From positions 9,842,001 to 9,906,000 of the forward strand of contig JARWIR010000014.1 in the NCBI GenBank assembly GCA_029959085.1: a stretch of DNA of 64,000 nucleotides, in the 5' to 3' direction. The position numbers were made by a program, and so were the translations under genes. Source of the DNA: Nemophila menziesii (Eukaryota > Streptophyta > Magnoliopsida > Boraginales > Hydrophyllaceae). Shown piece by piece: positions 33,996-46,467 of the stretch. The notes beneath the pieces were generated by a model, which made no database searches, was not told where the DNA came from, and was given only the letters and a program-made list of their open reading frames with translations. Every line of letters starts with the position of its first letter. Position 1 is the stretch's first letter.

Positions 33996-36828
33996 CATCC
34001 CTCTTGGATATGTTTCCGGTAAATTGACATCTTTCACATCTTTTCGTATATTCATGACAATCTTTTATGATAGAAGGCCAATAAAAACCAGATTATAAAA
34101 CCTTAGCTGTAGTTCGATCTCCTTTGAAATGTCCACCATAAGGTGAATCATGACACCCAGCTATAATCGCCTCAATTTCTTCCTTGGCTACACATCTTCT
34201 TACCATTTGATCAGCACACACTTTGTAGAGGAAAGGATCCTCCCAAAAGAATTGTCTTGCACGATGAGCTAATCTTTTTCTCTCTTGATAAGTTAAACCT
34301 TCAGGAAAAGAACCACTTACCACTAAATTTGCAATATCCGCATACCAAGGAGCTTCATAATCTCAAACAACGAATAAACTCTCATCAGGAAATTCTTCTC
34401 TAACTGCATCAGTACCACTATTCATCTCTGAACCTTCTAACCGTGATAGATGATCCGCAACCTGATTCTCACACCCTTTTCTATCCTTGATCTCTAAATC
34501 GAATTCTTGAAGCAATAAAAACCATCTGATTAACCTCGATTTAGCATCTTTCTTCTCCATAAGATGTCGAATCGCTGAATGATCTGTATAAACAATAACT
34601 TTCGCTCCAAGAAGATAAGAGCGAAATTTATCGAATGAATACACAGCCGCTAGCAACTCCTTCTCTGTAACTGTATAATTTACTTGAGCACCATTAAAAG
34701 TTTTACTAGCATAATAAATCAAATGAAAAACTTTCTCTTTTCTTTGTCCTAATACAGCTCCCATACACAAATCACTCGCATCACACATAACCTCAAACGG
34801 TAAATTCCAATCTGGAGGTAACACTATAGGAGCAGAAATAAGCTTTTCTTTGATTGCTTTGAAGGCCGCTAAAAAAGCTTCATCAAAAAGGAATTTGGAA
34901 TCCTTTTCGAGTAAGTTGCATAACGGTTTAGCAATCTTAGAAAAGTCTTTGATAAATCGCCTATAAAAGCCAGCATGGCCAAGAAAACTTCTTACCCCTT
35001 TAACAGAAACAGGAGGGGGAAGAGTTTTAATTACCTCTATCTTCGCTCTATCGACTTCCAATCCAGCACTCGAAACTTTGTGACCCAGAACAATACCTTC
35101 TCGAACCATGAAATGACACTTCTCCCAGTTTAAAACCAAATCTGTTTCTTTGCATCTGATTAACACTTTCTCCAAATTATCTAAACATTTATCAAAATCA
35201 TCACCAAATACAGAGAATTCATCCATAAACACTTCAAGAAAGTTATCGATCATATCCCAGAAGATAGCCATCATACATCTTTGATAGGTAGCAGGAGCAT
35301 TACACAACCCAAATGGCATTCTGCGATATGCAAAAGTACCAAAGGGGCATGTAAATGTTGTTTTATGTTGATCTTCCGGGCCCACGTAAATATGATTATA
35401 CCCAGAATAACCATCCAAAAAGCAATAGTACTCTCTTCCGGCTAATTTATCTAACATTTGATCAATGAAGGGTAAAGGAAAATGATCTTTTCTGGTGGCT
35501 TTGTTCAGCTTTCTGTAATCCATGCAAACTCTCAATCCAACTACTATTCTTGAAGGAATCGCTTCATTTTTATCATTAAGAATTGTTGTCATTCCTCCTT
35601 TCTTCGGTACACACTGAACCAGACTCACCCATTCACTACTCGAAATGGGATAAATAATCCCCGCATCTAAAAGCTTGATCACCTCTTTCTTCACTACATC
35701 CTTCATAACGGGCATTAATCTTCTTTGACCTTCAACTGAGCGTGCGTTAACATCTTCAAGTATAATTTTGTGTTGACATTAGGATGGACTAATGCCTTTG
35801 ATGTCAGCAATTGTCCAACCTATTGCTTCTTTGTCGGCTCTTAACACACGCAACAGTTTATCTTCTTGAGGACCTGTTAAATTAGCCGAAACAATAACAG
35901 GTAGAGTTTCATTAGTACCTAAATACGCATACCTCAAGTGTGCTGGTAAAGGTTTTTCTTCCAATTCCGGAGGAGATTCAGTTGAAGGCTTCTTTTTAGG
36001 AATAATCTCCCCCGGTTCTTTCACAGGTTCATTGGCAAGACGCCTATACTTTGAATTTTCAGAATTTAGAGCTGCCACTGTTTCAACTAGCTCCTCCATC
36101 ATCTCAGGTGAATCTAATGTCAAAGCGGCCTGCAAGATATCATCAAAACCTAAACAATTAAATAACTCTTGCGATGCCTGCTCAACTACATCCATTCTGA
36201 AGCAATCTTCTTGAGAATCTGGGAATTTCATAGCTCGAAATACATTGAATTTGACTTCCTCGTCTTGTATCCTCATCGTTAATTCGCCATTCTCTACATT
36301 AATCAAAGTATGCCCCGTGGCTAGAAATGGTCTACCCAAAATGATGGGGACATTTCTATACGCGTCGTATTCAAGTATGACGAAATCAACGGGAAATATA
36401 AGTGTACCTGCCTTAACGAGGACATCTTCAATTCGGCCTTCAGGATGTGCAAGAGACCTGTCCGCCATTTGCAAGACCATAGAAGTAGGTCTTGCTTCTC
36501 TAATATTTAGCTTATCGAAGATTGATTTGGGCATCAAATTGATGCTCGCTCCCAAATCGCATAGTGCTTTTCCTTTCCATTCTTCTCCAATCGATATCGG
36601 AATCGTAAAGCTTCCAGGATCAACTAACTTTGGAGGTAATTTACTTTGACAAATCGCGCTACACTCTTCAGGAAGACCAATCATCTCATTATCACAATAA
36701 GGTCTTTTGTTAGTGAGGGCCCTTTTCAAAAACTTCGTATACTTAGGAATATCTCGAATCGCCTCTAGTAACGGAATATTAATACTTAAACCCTTCACTC
36801 TATTAAAGAACTTTGAAAAATCGGCCAT
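33996..36828 (-). pseudogene. Element C protease, RT, RNase H and IN zinc finger
   Basis: The aspartic protease motif CDLGASINLMPKS lies near 36520-36560. A TAA (35779-35781) replaces Tyr before the RT start. RT has [26 protein letters not shown] and FMDE at 35218-35229, where the second catalytic Asp has become Glu. RNase H motifs are VMCDASD, VYTDHSA and [16 protein letters not shown] near 34362 replaces Arg in FVVRDYE and another stop lies near 34092 in the integrase zinc-finger region ([10 protein letters not shown]...CERCQ). The polyprotein would process gag, copy RNA to DNA and prepare integration. It is inactive. Confidence 0.9.
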
Positions 36829-38681
36829 ATCACCCTTTTTCTGAACTCGAGATGGAAACGGTGGTGGGGGCGATTACTAACGGTATCATCTTTCTTTTTT
36901 GAAATCTCACTTGGCTTCACTATTTCTTCAACCTCACTATCTTTCTCATTCTCTTTCTCTTTCTCACCCACTTCCTTTTATTTTCTTGGAACTTCTTTCT
37001 CTTTCATAACGGGAAAAGGAGGTGGAGGAAGGTTCTTACCACTTCTTAATGTAACAGCTTTGCAATCTTCATGTTGTCTCGGATTTTTTGTGTCACTAGG
37101 GAGTTGCCCTTGTGGACGCTGATTAAGCTGTTTTGCAAATTGCTCCATTTGATTCTGTATTAATTTCATATTTGCTTCAGACGCTTGTTGACGTTCCATA
37201 GCTTGTGTTTGAAGAGCAATTAAACTTTCAACGGTTTTCTGAAGTGTAACTACTCCTTCTTGTGGATGGGCAGGTAAGGCTTTTTGGTTCAATGTTTCAT
37301 CGTAAGTATTCTGAGGAGCTTGTCTTTGTACATAATTACCCTGATTCTGTCCTCCTTGATAATTGTTGTGTGGCCTTGGATTGTAGATGTTTCCTTGGGG
37401 ACGCGGCTGATACGCATATGTAGGATTGGCTGCCCCATTCGGATTTGAGTATTGAAACCCAGGGTGGTTTCTGTTAGGCTGATATCCATTACCACTTGAA
37501 TTAAAGTTACCTCTATTGGACACAAACATCACAGGCTCTTGATTATTCGGACAATTTTCCTCATCATGATCATCTACCCTGCAAATCGAGCACATGTAAA
37601 CTTCTTGTGCAGCTTGCACATCTACCTTCTTACCCGAAAATCCTTCTTTTACAGCTAAAGTAAGCTGTTTCAACTGTTGCTCCATAGTAGTCTGAATCTT
37701 ATTCTCAAGCGTAGCAAATTTTTCTTCGATATTAACATTATTCACTCCTTTAACCGGTGTTCTTACCGAAGTCCACCCAACTTCATTCTTGACTGTTCTC
37801 TCCAAAATGATTTTAGCATAAACAGGTTGAACATGAAGAAAAGCTGCACCACATAACAAATCCAATTTCTCTCTCGAAGTTCCATCAAGGCCTTTGTAAA
37901 ATATTTTTAGTTGTTGTTGTTCTGTAAAGCCATGATCGGGGACCCTTCGTAAATACATCTGAAATCTTGTCCAAATCTTACCCAAAGTTTCATCATACTC
38001 TTGTAGGAAGTGTGTTAATTCAAGTTGATCATCTAACCTCATGTTACTTGGGTAAAACCTGTCAAAGAAAGCAGTTTCTAATTTGTCCTAGTTTGTAATC
38101 TTCGTAGGATCTTGTGTATCGTGCCATTCACTCGCTCTATCAATGACAAAGAATCAAAACGCAGCGAAATACAGTTGTTCTCTTGAAACCCCTTGTGTGA
38201 TGTAAGAATCACATATCTGCTTAAATTTTTGAACGGCTCGGATAGAATCTTCTTCTGGTCTACCACGAAAATTTCCAAAATTTTGGAATTGAGCTAACAT
38301 ACCCGGATCTGGACGAAATCTTGGAACATTTATATCTGGAGCGCCTACTCCTAGAGCAGGAGCACGAAATGGAGCTTCTAGTGGGCCATTAACAAACCAT
38401 GGATCTTGATTCATTACTATCTGAACTTGAGGATTGGGATTAAGTGGTTAAACTTGAGGAATAATGCCAGGTGGCGCTAAAGGTTGGCCATTTTCATCTA
38501 GCTGGCCTTGTCCATTGTTTTGTTGATTCTGAAGATTGATATTTTCTATTCTGTTAACTAACTCTTCTACTTCTAAAGCTTCTTGTTCTCTCCTTATCTT
38601 GTTAGCAAGTCTGATCAACGATTCTGGATTATTAAGGATCTGAGGTGTTGGCTCTAGATCCTTGAATAGCCTTCTTCGCAT
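36829..38681 (-). pseudogene. Element C gag
   Basis: ATG at 38681 opens MRRRLFKDLEPTP, as in B. Stops are at 38448-38450 (Gln codon to TAA), near 38154 (CGA to TGA) and near 38089 (TGG to TAG). The gag core DHGFTEQQQLKIFYKGLD and the CCHC knuckle CSICRVDDHDEENC are recognisable (about 37560-37600). A 2-base loss near 36870 shifts frame before the protease. The C-terminal part is Gln/Asn/Pro-rich. It would form capsid and nucleocapsid. Confidence 0.9.
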
Positions 38682-38793
38682 ACACCAAACCTAAAAACCT
38701 GAAAAAGATAAACAAACCAAAAGCGTAAAACTGATAAAATAAAATAAATGCAACTATCACTAAAGGATAAACACCGTGGTCACACGCTACCGT

Positions 38794-38810
38794 CCCCGGC
38801 AGCGGCGCCA
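38794..38810 (-). promoter_or_regulatory. Element C primer-binding site (tRNA-Asp)
   Basis: On the minus strand TGGCGCCGCTGCCGGGG matches the complement of the plant tRNA-Asp 3' end with one mismatch, 6 bp inside the 5' LTR. Confidence 0.92.
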
Positions 38811-38816
38811 AAAACT

Positions 38817-40384
38817 TGGTGGTCCTTTGTGTGTTCTAAAAATAAATGCAATAAATAATCGAACCACAACCGTAAATGTACGGTTGTCCCAAGTAATATA
38901 GTTGATAAAACAGATTCGTTCCAAGGACGGGATGGTTGACTACAATGCTTATCTATTAATGATTAATTGCACTTATGAAAATAAATAAAGATAATATGTT
39001 TGTTTGGTTTTTGTATTAATGCTAAGTAATAAAAGACTAGATGGAAAATGTAATTAAAAGCTAAGTCGCAAGTAAAATGATGTAAAACTTAAGTATGAGA
39101 AGATAGCACTTGAGAACGCAAGGGGTCATCCTAATCCTATTTCATAACCTATGCCGTTTAAGGGTTAAATTGGTCAATTACGATGGCCGGGATTCTAAAT
39201 TCCTTATACCCCCGTCAGGGTGGACTATAAGGCGATCCTAGATTGTCACTAGTCCCGTCAGGGTAAATATGATCCACTTTTGGATGATTAAGTTTTATTA
39301 CCTCATTGGCCTTAGAATTAGCTATGTTCGTCAGAATCAATAGCTTCTATCCTAGATTGAATAAATGGTTCTGTACCTAAACCCTCCGTCAGGATGATCC
39401 AATTGCCACTAATTGGAATAGCCTAGATACTAACACCTGTTCCTAGTTCATGACGCTAAAAACATTAAATATTCTCAATTTATCGAAAAGGGTAAAAGAC
39501 ACAATCTAATTTAATTTAACAGAAACCCAAATTCAACATACGAAATTCAATAAGATTTGGGAATTACCCATATAGCATTCTCAAGCGCTAATAAATGTTA
39601 AGCTCATATTAATTGAAAACAAAACTAAATTAAAAAAAAGGAATTCATATTGTTTTACAAAATTAAAGATAAAAAGAACCTATTTCCGGAATAGGAATGA
39701 CTACGAACGGAGATATAGACCCTCTCCAACTCTTGTAGCTTCTTCTTTCTTCCGTCTGTTGCTTCTCTCTGGTGTTTAATCTTGTAGAATGTGAATTGTT
39801 GTGAAAATAGAAGTCAAAGACTCCTTTTATAAGTGTAAAAACGGATTAGCGCTTGGACCTAAGAATAAAACACTAATTAAATGTCCAAGCCCAAATTCTA
39901 AGCCCAAAATCCCGTAACTGCTGATACACCTTCACTAAAACGGCTTTTCCCGCTTCGTTATGACTCCGATTGACCTCATTCCAGTTGCTAAAGTTCTGTA
40001 ACTCGATAAGGAAGGTTTTCTCTTCAAAGGTCAGTGGCTAAATCATCTCTTAAGCACCTCTAAATCAGCAATATATGGCCTGGAAAATGGATTTTCAGCT
40101 CTAAAAATAATATCTTCGGGATTTATCTTCAAGTCTTGACTCCATATCACGATCTTTTGACTTTTTCCTTGTATTCCTCTTCTAGCTAACACCTAAAACC
40201 TGTAAACTTTACACTAAAAATACCAATATTACGTGCAAAAGCTTAATAAATTAAAAATGCTAGAAATAAAAGAGGAAAATCCTATTATTGCATATTTAGT
40301 CCAAAAGTCTATCAAATTGATTAAATAAACACCAAAAATGATGTCTCCTAAGGGTCGAAAATAAGAACAATTAAGTAGACATCA
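38817..40384 (-). mobile_element. Element C 5' LTR
   Basis: It is 1568 bp. On the minus strand it starts TGATGTCTAC (40384) with a partner arm at 40339-40348, has TATAAAA at 39825-39831 and ends CCACCA at 38817. Confidence 0.95.
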
Positions 40385-40714
40385 GTTACGAAATAGGATT
40401 AGGAAGACCCCTTGCATTCTCAAGTGCTATCTTCTCATACTCGCGTTTTACATCATTTTACTTGCGTCTTAGCTTTTAATTGCTTTTTCCATTTAGTCTT
40501 TTATTACTTAGAATTAATACAAAAATCAAATCAATCATTTTATCTTATTTGCTTTCATAAGTGCAATCATTCATTAGTGGATAAGCATTGTGATTAACCA
40601 AACCGTTCCTGCGAACGATCCTAGAATCACTTATTACTACTTGGGACAACCGTACACTTGCGGTTGTGGTTCGATTACATTTGCATTGATTTTAGAACAC
40701 ACAAAGGACCACCA
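40385..40714 (+). mobile_element. Element B 5' LTR, second part
   Basis: It starts with the right GTTAC copy (40385-40389), continues the U5 sequence interrupted at 27656 and ends ACCACCA at 40714. It matches 51530-51854 of the 3' LTR. Confidence 0.93.
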
Positions 40715-40720
40715 AGTTTT

Positions 40721-40737
40721 TGGCGCCGCTGCCGGGG
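40721..40737 (+). promoter_or_regulatory. Element B primer-binding site (tRNA-Asp)
   Basis: TGGCGCCGCTGCCGGGG has one mismatch to the complement of the plant tRNA-Asp 3' end, 6 bp after the LTR. Confidence 0.93.
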
Positions 40738-40848
40738 ACGGTAGCGTGTGACCACGGTGTTTATTCCTTTAGTGACAGTTGCATTTATTTTTATTTCAGT
40801 TTTACGCTTTCTGTTTGTTTAGCTTTTTCAAGTTTTTAGGTTTGGTGT

Positions 40849-43374
40849 ATGCGAAGAAGACTCTTTAAGGATCTAGAGCCAACACCTCCGATCCTTAATA
40901 ATCCCGAATCGTTAATCAGACTTGCTAACAAGAGAAGGAGAGAACAAGAAGCTTTAGAAGTAGAAGAATTAATTAACAGAATGGAGAATATCAATATTCA
41001 GAACCAACAAAATAACGGACAAGGCCAGCCTGACGCAAATGGCCAACCTTTAGCGCCACAAGGCATTATCCCTCAAGTTCAGCCACTAAATCCTAATCCT
41101 CAAGTTCAGATAGTGATGCATCAAGACCCATGGTTTGTTAATGGTCCACCAGAAGCTCCATTTCGTGCTCCTGCTCTAGGAGTAGGTGCTCCAGATATCA
41201 ATGTTCCAAGCTTTCGTCCAGATTCGGGTATGTTAGCTCAATTCCAAAATTTCGGAAATTTTCGTGGTAGACCAGGAGAAGATCCTATCCGAGCTGTACA
41301 GAAATTCAAGCAGATATGTGATTCTTACATCACACAAGGGGTTTCAAGAGAACAACTGTATTTTGCTGCGTTTCGATTTTTTGTCATTGATGGAGCAAGT
41401 GAATGGCACGATACACAAGATCCTATGAAGATAACAAACTGGGACCAATTAGAAACTGCTTTCTTTGACAGGTATTACCCAAGTAACATGAGGTTAGACG
41501 ATCAACTTGAGTTAATACATTTCCGTCAAGAGTATGATGAAAATTTGGGTAAGAGCTGGACAAGATTTCAGATGTGTTTACGAAGGGTTCCCGATCATGG
41601 CTTTACAGAACAACAACAACTAAAAATATTTTACAAAGGCCTTGATGGGACTTCAAGAGAGAAATTGGATTTGTTATGTGCTGCGGGATTTCTTCAAGTT
41701 CAACCCGTTCATGCTAAAATCATTTTGGAAAGAACAGTCAAGAATGAAGTTGGGTGGACTTCGGTGAGAACCCCGGTTAAAGGAGTGAATAATGTTAATA
41801 TCGAAGAAAAATTTGCTACGCTTGAAAATAAGATTCAAACTACTATAGAGCAACAGTTGAAACAGCTTACACTAGCTGTAAAAGAAGGATTTTCGGGTAA
41901 GAAGGCAGCTGTGCAAGCTGCACAAGAAGTTTATATGTGTTCGATTTGCAGGGTAGATGATCATGATGAGGAAAATTGTCTGAATAACCAAGAGCCTGTG
42001 ATGTTTGTGTCCAATAGTGGTAACTTTAATTCGAGTGGTAATGGATATCAACCTAACAGAAACCATCCTGGGTTTCAATACTCAAATCCTAATGGGGCAG
42101 CCAATCCTACATATGCGTATCAGCCGCGTCCCCAAGGTAACAACTACAATCCAAGACCACACAACAATTATCAAGGAGGACAGAATCAGGGTAATTATGT
42201 GCAAAGACAAGCTCCTCAAAACACTTACGATGAAACCATGAACCAAAAAGCCTTACCTGCCCAACCACAAGAAGGTGTAGTTACCCTTCAGAAAACCGTA
42301 GAAAGTTTAATTGCTCTTCAACAAACATCTGACGCAAATATGAAGCTATTACAGAATCAAATGAATCAAATTTCAAAACAGCTTAATCAACGTCCACAAG
42401 GACAACTCCCTAGTGACACAGAAAATCCAGGACAACATGAAGAGTGCAAGGCCGTTACATTAAGAAGTGGTAAGAACCTCCCTCCACCTCCCTTTCCTGT
42501 TATGAAAGAGAAAGAAGTTCCAAGAAAAGAAAAGGAAGTGGGTGAGAAAGAGACAGCAAAAGAAAGTGAGGTTGAAGAAATAGAGAAACCAATTGAGATT
42601 TCGCAGAAGAAAGATGATATTGTGAGTAATCGCCCTCCACCACCGTTTCCATCTCGAGTTCAGAAAAAGGGTGATTTGGGTGATTTTCAGAAATTCTTTA
42701 ATAGAGTGAGAGGCCTGAGTATTAATATTCCGTTGTTAAAGGCAATTCGAGATATTCCAAAGTACACAAAGTTTCTGAAGAGAGCCCTCACTAATAAAAG
42801 GCCTTATTGTGATAATGAGATGATTGGTCTTCCTGAAGAGTGTAGTGCGATTTGTCAGAGTAAACTACCTCCAAAGTTAGTTGATCCTGGGAGTTTCACG
42901 ATTCCGATATCGATTGGAGAAGAATGGAAAGGAAAAGCGCTATGCGATTTGGGTGCAAGCATCAATTTGATGCCCAAATCGATCTTTGATAAGCTAAAAA
43001 TTGGAGAAGCAAGACCTACTTCTATGGTCTTGCAAATGGCGGACAGGTCTCTTGCACATCCAGAAGGCCGAATTGAAGATGTTCTCGTTAAGGCAGGTAC
43101 ACTTATATTTCCCGTTGATTTCGTTATACTTGAATACGACGCGGATAGAAATGTCCCCATTATTTTGGGAAGACCATTTCTAGCCACGGGGCGTACATTA
43201 ATTGATGTAGAAAATGGCGAATTAACGATGAGGATTCAAGATGAGGAAGTCAAATTCAATGTGTTCCGAGCTATGAAATTTCCAGATTCTCAAGAGGATT
43301 GCTTCAGAATGGATGTAGTTGAGCAGGCATCGCAAGAGGTATTTGATTGTTTTAATTATGATGATATTTTGTAG
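40849..43374 (+). pseudogene. Element B gag and protease
   Basis: The open frame has 841 codons from ATG at 40849. The retrotransposon-gag domain covers about residues 120-275 (PDSGMLAQFQNFGNFRG, EWHDTQDPMKITNWDQLE, WTRFQMCLRRVPDHGF). A CX2CX4HX4C zinc knuckle is at residues 364-377. An Asn/Gln/Pro-rich linker and a Lys/Glu-rich stretch follow. The retropepsin-like domain has its catalytic Asp at residue 700 (CDLGASINLMPK) and [11 protein letters not shown] near 770. The frame ends at TAG 43372-43374, where C reads Gln (DDILQAALTL), so this is a point stop inside gag-pol. The knuckle and protease motifs are intact. This would make capsid, nucleocapsid and the enzyme that cuts the polyprotein. 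Confidence 0.92.
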
Positions 43375-45300
43375 GCCGCTTTAACATTAGATTTTCCTGA
43401 GATGATGGAAGAGCTTTCCGAAACAGTGGCAACTCTCAATTCTGAAAATCCGAAGTATAGGCGTCTTGCCTATGAACCTGTGAGAGAACCGGGGGAGATT
43501 ATTCCTAAAAAAGAAGCCTTCAATTGAATCTCCTACGGAATTGGAAGAAAAACCCTTGCCAGCACACTTGAGGTATGCGTATTTTGGTACTAATGAAACT
43601 CTACCTGTTATTGTTTCTAGTAATTTAACATGTCCTCAAGAAGATAAACTGTTGCGTGTGTTGAGAGCCAACAAAGAAGCACTAGGTTGGACAATTGCTG
43701 ACATCAAAGGCATTAGTCCATCCTATTGTCAACACAAAATTATACTTGAAGATGATAACGCACGCTCAGTTGAAGGTCAAAGAAGATTAATGCCCGTTAT
43801 GAAGGATGTAGTGAAGAAAGAGGTGATCAAGCTTTTAGATGCGGGAATTATTTATCCCATCTCGAGTAGTGAATGGGTGAGTCCAGTTCAGTGTGTACCG
43901 AAAAAAGGAGGAATGACAACAGTTCTGAATGATAAAAATGAAGCGATTCCTTCAAGAACGGTAGTTGGTTGGAGAGTTTGCATGGATTACAGAAAGCTAA
44001 ACAAAGCCACCAGAAAAGATCACTTCCCTTTGCCCTTCATTGATCAGATGTTAGATAAATTAGCCGGAAGAGAATACTACTGTTTCTTGGATGGTTATTC
44101 TGGGTATAATCAGATTTACGTGGCTCCGGAAGATCAACATAAAACAACATTTACATGCCCCTTTGGTACTTTTGCATATCGCAGAATGCCATTTGGGTTG
44201 TGTAATGCTCCTGCTACCTTTCAAAGATGTATGATGGCCATCTTTTGGGATATGATCGATAACTTTCTTGAAGTGTTTATGGACGATTTCTCCGTGTTTG
44301 GTGATGATTTCGATAAATTTTTAGATAACTTGGAGAACGTGTTAATCAGATGCAAAGAAACAGATTTGGTTTTAAACTGGGAGAAGTGTCATTTCATGGT
44401 TCGCGAAGGTATTGTTCTGGGTCACAAAGTTTCGAGTGCTGGATTAGAGGTCGATAGAGCAAAGATAGAGGTAATTAAAACTCTTCCCCCTCCTGTTTCT
44501 GTTAAAGGGGTAAGAAGTTTTCTTGGCCATGCTGGCTTTTATAGGCGATTTATCAAAGACTTTTCTAAAATTGCTAAACCGTTATGCAACTTACTTGAAA
44601 AGGATTCCAAATTCCTTTTGATGAAGCTTGTTTAGCGGCCTTCAAAGCAATCAAATAAAAGCTTATTTCTGCTCCTATAGTATTACCTCCAGATTGGAAT
44701 TTACCGTTTGAGGTAATGTGTGATGCGAGTGATTTGTGTATGGGAGTTGTATTAGGACAAAGAAAAGAGAAAGTATTTCATTCGATTTATTACGCTAGTA
44801 AAACTTTTAATGGTGCTCAAGTTAATTATACAATTACGGAAAAGGATTACTAGCAGTTGTGTATTCATTCGATAAATTTCGCTCTTATCTTCTTGGAGCG
44901 AAAGTTATTGTTTATACAGATCATTCAGCGATTCGATATCTTATGGAAAAGAAGGATGCTAAACCAAGGTTAATCAAATGGGTTTTATTGCTTCAAGAGT
45001 TCGATTTAGAGATCAAGGATAGAAAAGGATGTGAAAATCAGGTTGCAGATCATCTATCGCGTCTTGAAGGTTCAGAAATGAATAGTGGTACTGAAGCTGT
45101 TAGAGAAGAATTTCCTGATGAGAGCTTATTTGTTGTTCGTGATTATGAAACTCCTTGGTATGCGGATATTGCGAATTTAGTGGTAAGTGGTTCTTTTCCG
45201 AAGGTTCAACTTATCAAGAGAGAAAAAGATAAGCTCACCGTGCAAGACAATTCTTTTGGGAGGATCCTTTCCTCTACAAAGTGTGCTGATCAAATGGTAA
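43375..45300 (+). pseudogene. Element B reverse transcriptase and RNase H
   Basis: An extra A in the run at 43507-43512 shifts frame. RT is then open at 43541-44635 with [54 protein letters not shown] and an intact FMDD at 44276-44287. A missing T in 44616-44619 shifts frame before RNase H. TAA at 44656-44658 replaces Glu, and another base is missing near 44843. RNase H continues with [25 protein letters not shown] and [12 protein letters not shown]. Lesions are mostly single-base length changes in short runs. The reverse transcriptase module itself is the best kept among the copies. Confidence 0.9.
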
Positions 45301-46467
45301 GAAGATGTGTAGCCAAGGAAGAAATTGAGGCGATTATAGCTGGGTGTCACGATTCACCTTATGGTGGGCATTTTAAAGGAGATCGAACTGCTGCTAAGGT
45401 ACTACAATCTGGTTTTTATTGGCCTTCTATTATGAAAGATTGTCATGAATATGCTAAAAGATGTGAAAGATGTGAAAGATGTCAATTTACCGGAAACATA
45501 TCCAAGATGGATGAGATGCCACGTAATAATGTGTTAGAAGTTGAAATATTCGATGTTTGGGGTATAGACTTCATGGGCCCTTTCGTTCCTTCAAATTGGT
45601 AACCTCTACATCTTATTAGCCGTTGATTACGTGTCTAAGTGGGTAGAAGCTGTGGCTTTACCAACAAATGATTCACGAGTAGTGATTAAGTTCTTGAAAT
45701 CGCATATTTTCACTAGACATGGCACTCCGAGGGTAATTATTAGCGATGGAGGTACTCATTTCGTTAATAAATATTTGAAGACAGTCTTAGAGAAATATGG
45801 AGTGAGACATCGTGTATCTACTGCTTATCATCCACAAGCCAATGGTCAAGCCGAAGTCTCAAATCGTGAGGTAAAATCTATTTTAGAGAAAACCGTTGGT
45901 CCTACTAGAAAAGATTGGTCAATGAAATTAGATGATGCATTATGGGCCTATCGTACTGCGTTCAAAACTCCCGTAGGTGCTTCTCCGTATCGAATGGTAT
46001 ATGGTAAGGCTTGTCACTTACCTCTTGAGCTTGAGATGGGTGCATATTGGGCTATTGCGAAGTTAAACTTAGATCCTACTCTAGCTGGTCAGAATCGAAT
46101 GATGAAACTTAATGAGCTTGATGAATTTCGATTTCATGCGTATGAAAATGCTAAACTTTACAAAGAAAATACCAAAAGATGGCATGATAATCGGATTCGA
46201 GAGAAGAACTTTGTTGTGGGACAAAGTGTGTTGAAATATAATTCAAAGTTCAGTAATTATCCGGGGAAATTAAGATCGAAGTGGTCAGGACCTTACATCG
46301 TGACCAAGGTTACACCTCATGGAGCTATAGAGATAGAACATCCACTTGAAAACCGTACATTCATGGTGAACGGTCATTGTTTAAAGATATATCATGGAGG
46401 TGAAGATACTGATCGCGCAAAAGACCCACATCCCAGAGAGGTCATGTACCTCCTCGAAGCTCCTTAG
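45301..46467 (+). pseudogene. Element B integrase
   Basis: The HHCC zinc finger ([32 protein letters not shown]) carries a 9-base tandem duplication (TGTGAAAGA twice, 45462-45479) that adds Cys-Glu-Arg. GIDFMGPF holds the first Asp. The extra T at 45596-45597 ends the frame (45600-45602), and the core resumes at 45631 ([11 protein letters not shown]) with IISDGGTHF and [11 protein letters not shown], then [13 protein letters not shown]. The stop TAG is at 46465-46467. Small losses near 45204 and 45280 shift the stretch before the zinc finger. The enzyme would insert element DNA; this copy cannot make it whole. Confidence 0.9.

Larger units (their letters stand above)
27657..40384 (-). mobile_element. 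Element C: same family, nested in the 5' LTR of B, opposite strand
   Basis: Plus-strand edges are TGGTGGTCC and AGACATCA, flanked by GTTAC at 27652-27656 and 40385-40389. It is 12,728 bp with the same modules as B. By hand count its two LTRs differ at about 45 of 1568 sites (roughly 97% identity). As it lies in B, it is younger than B. Gag and pol carry several stops, mainly of the kind made by C-to-T changes, while ORF3 is open. Confidence 0.95.
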
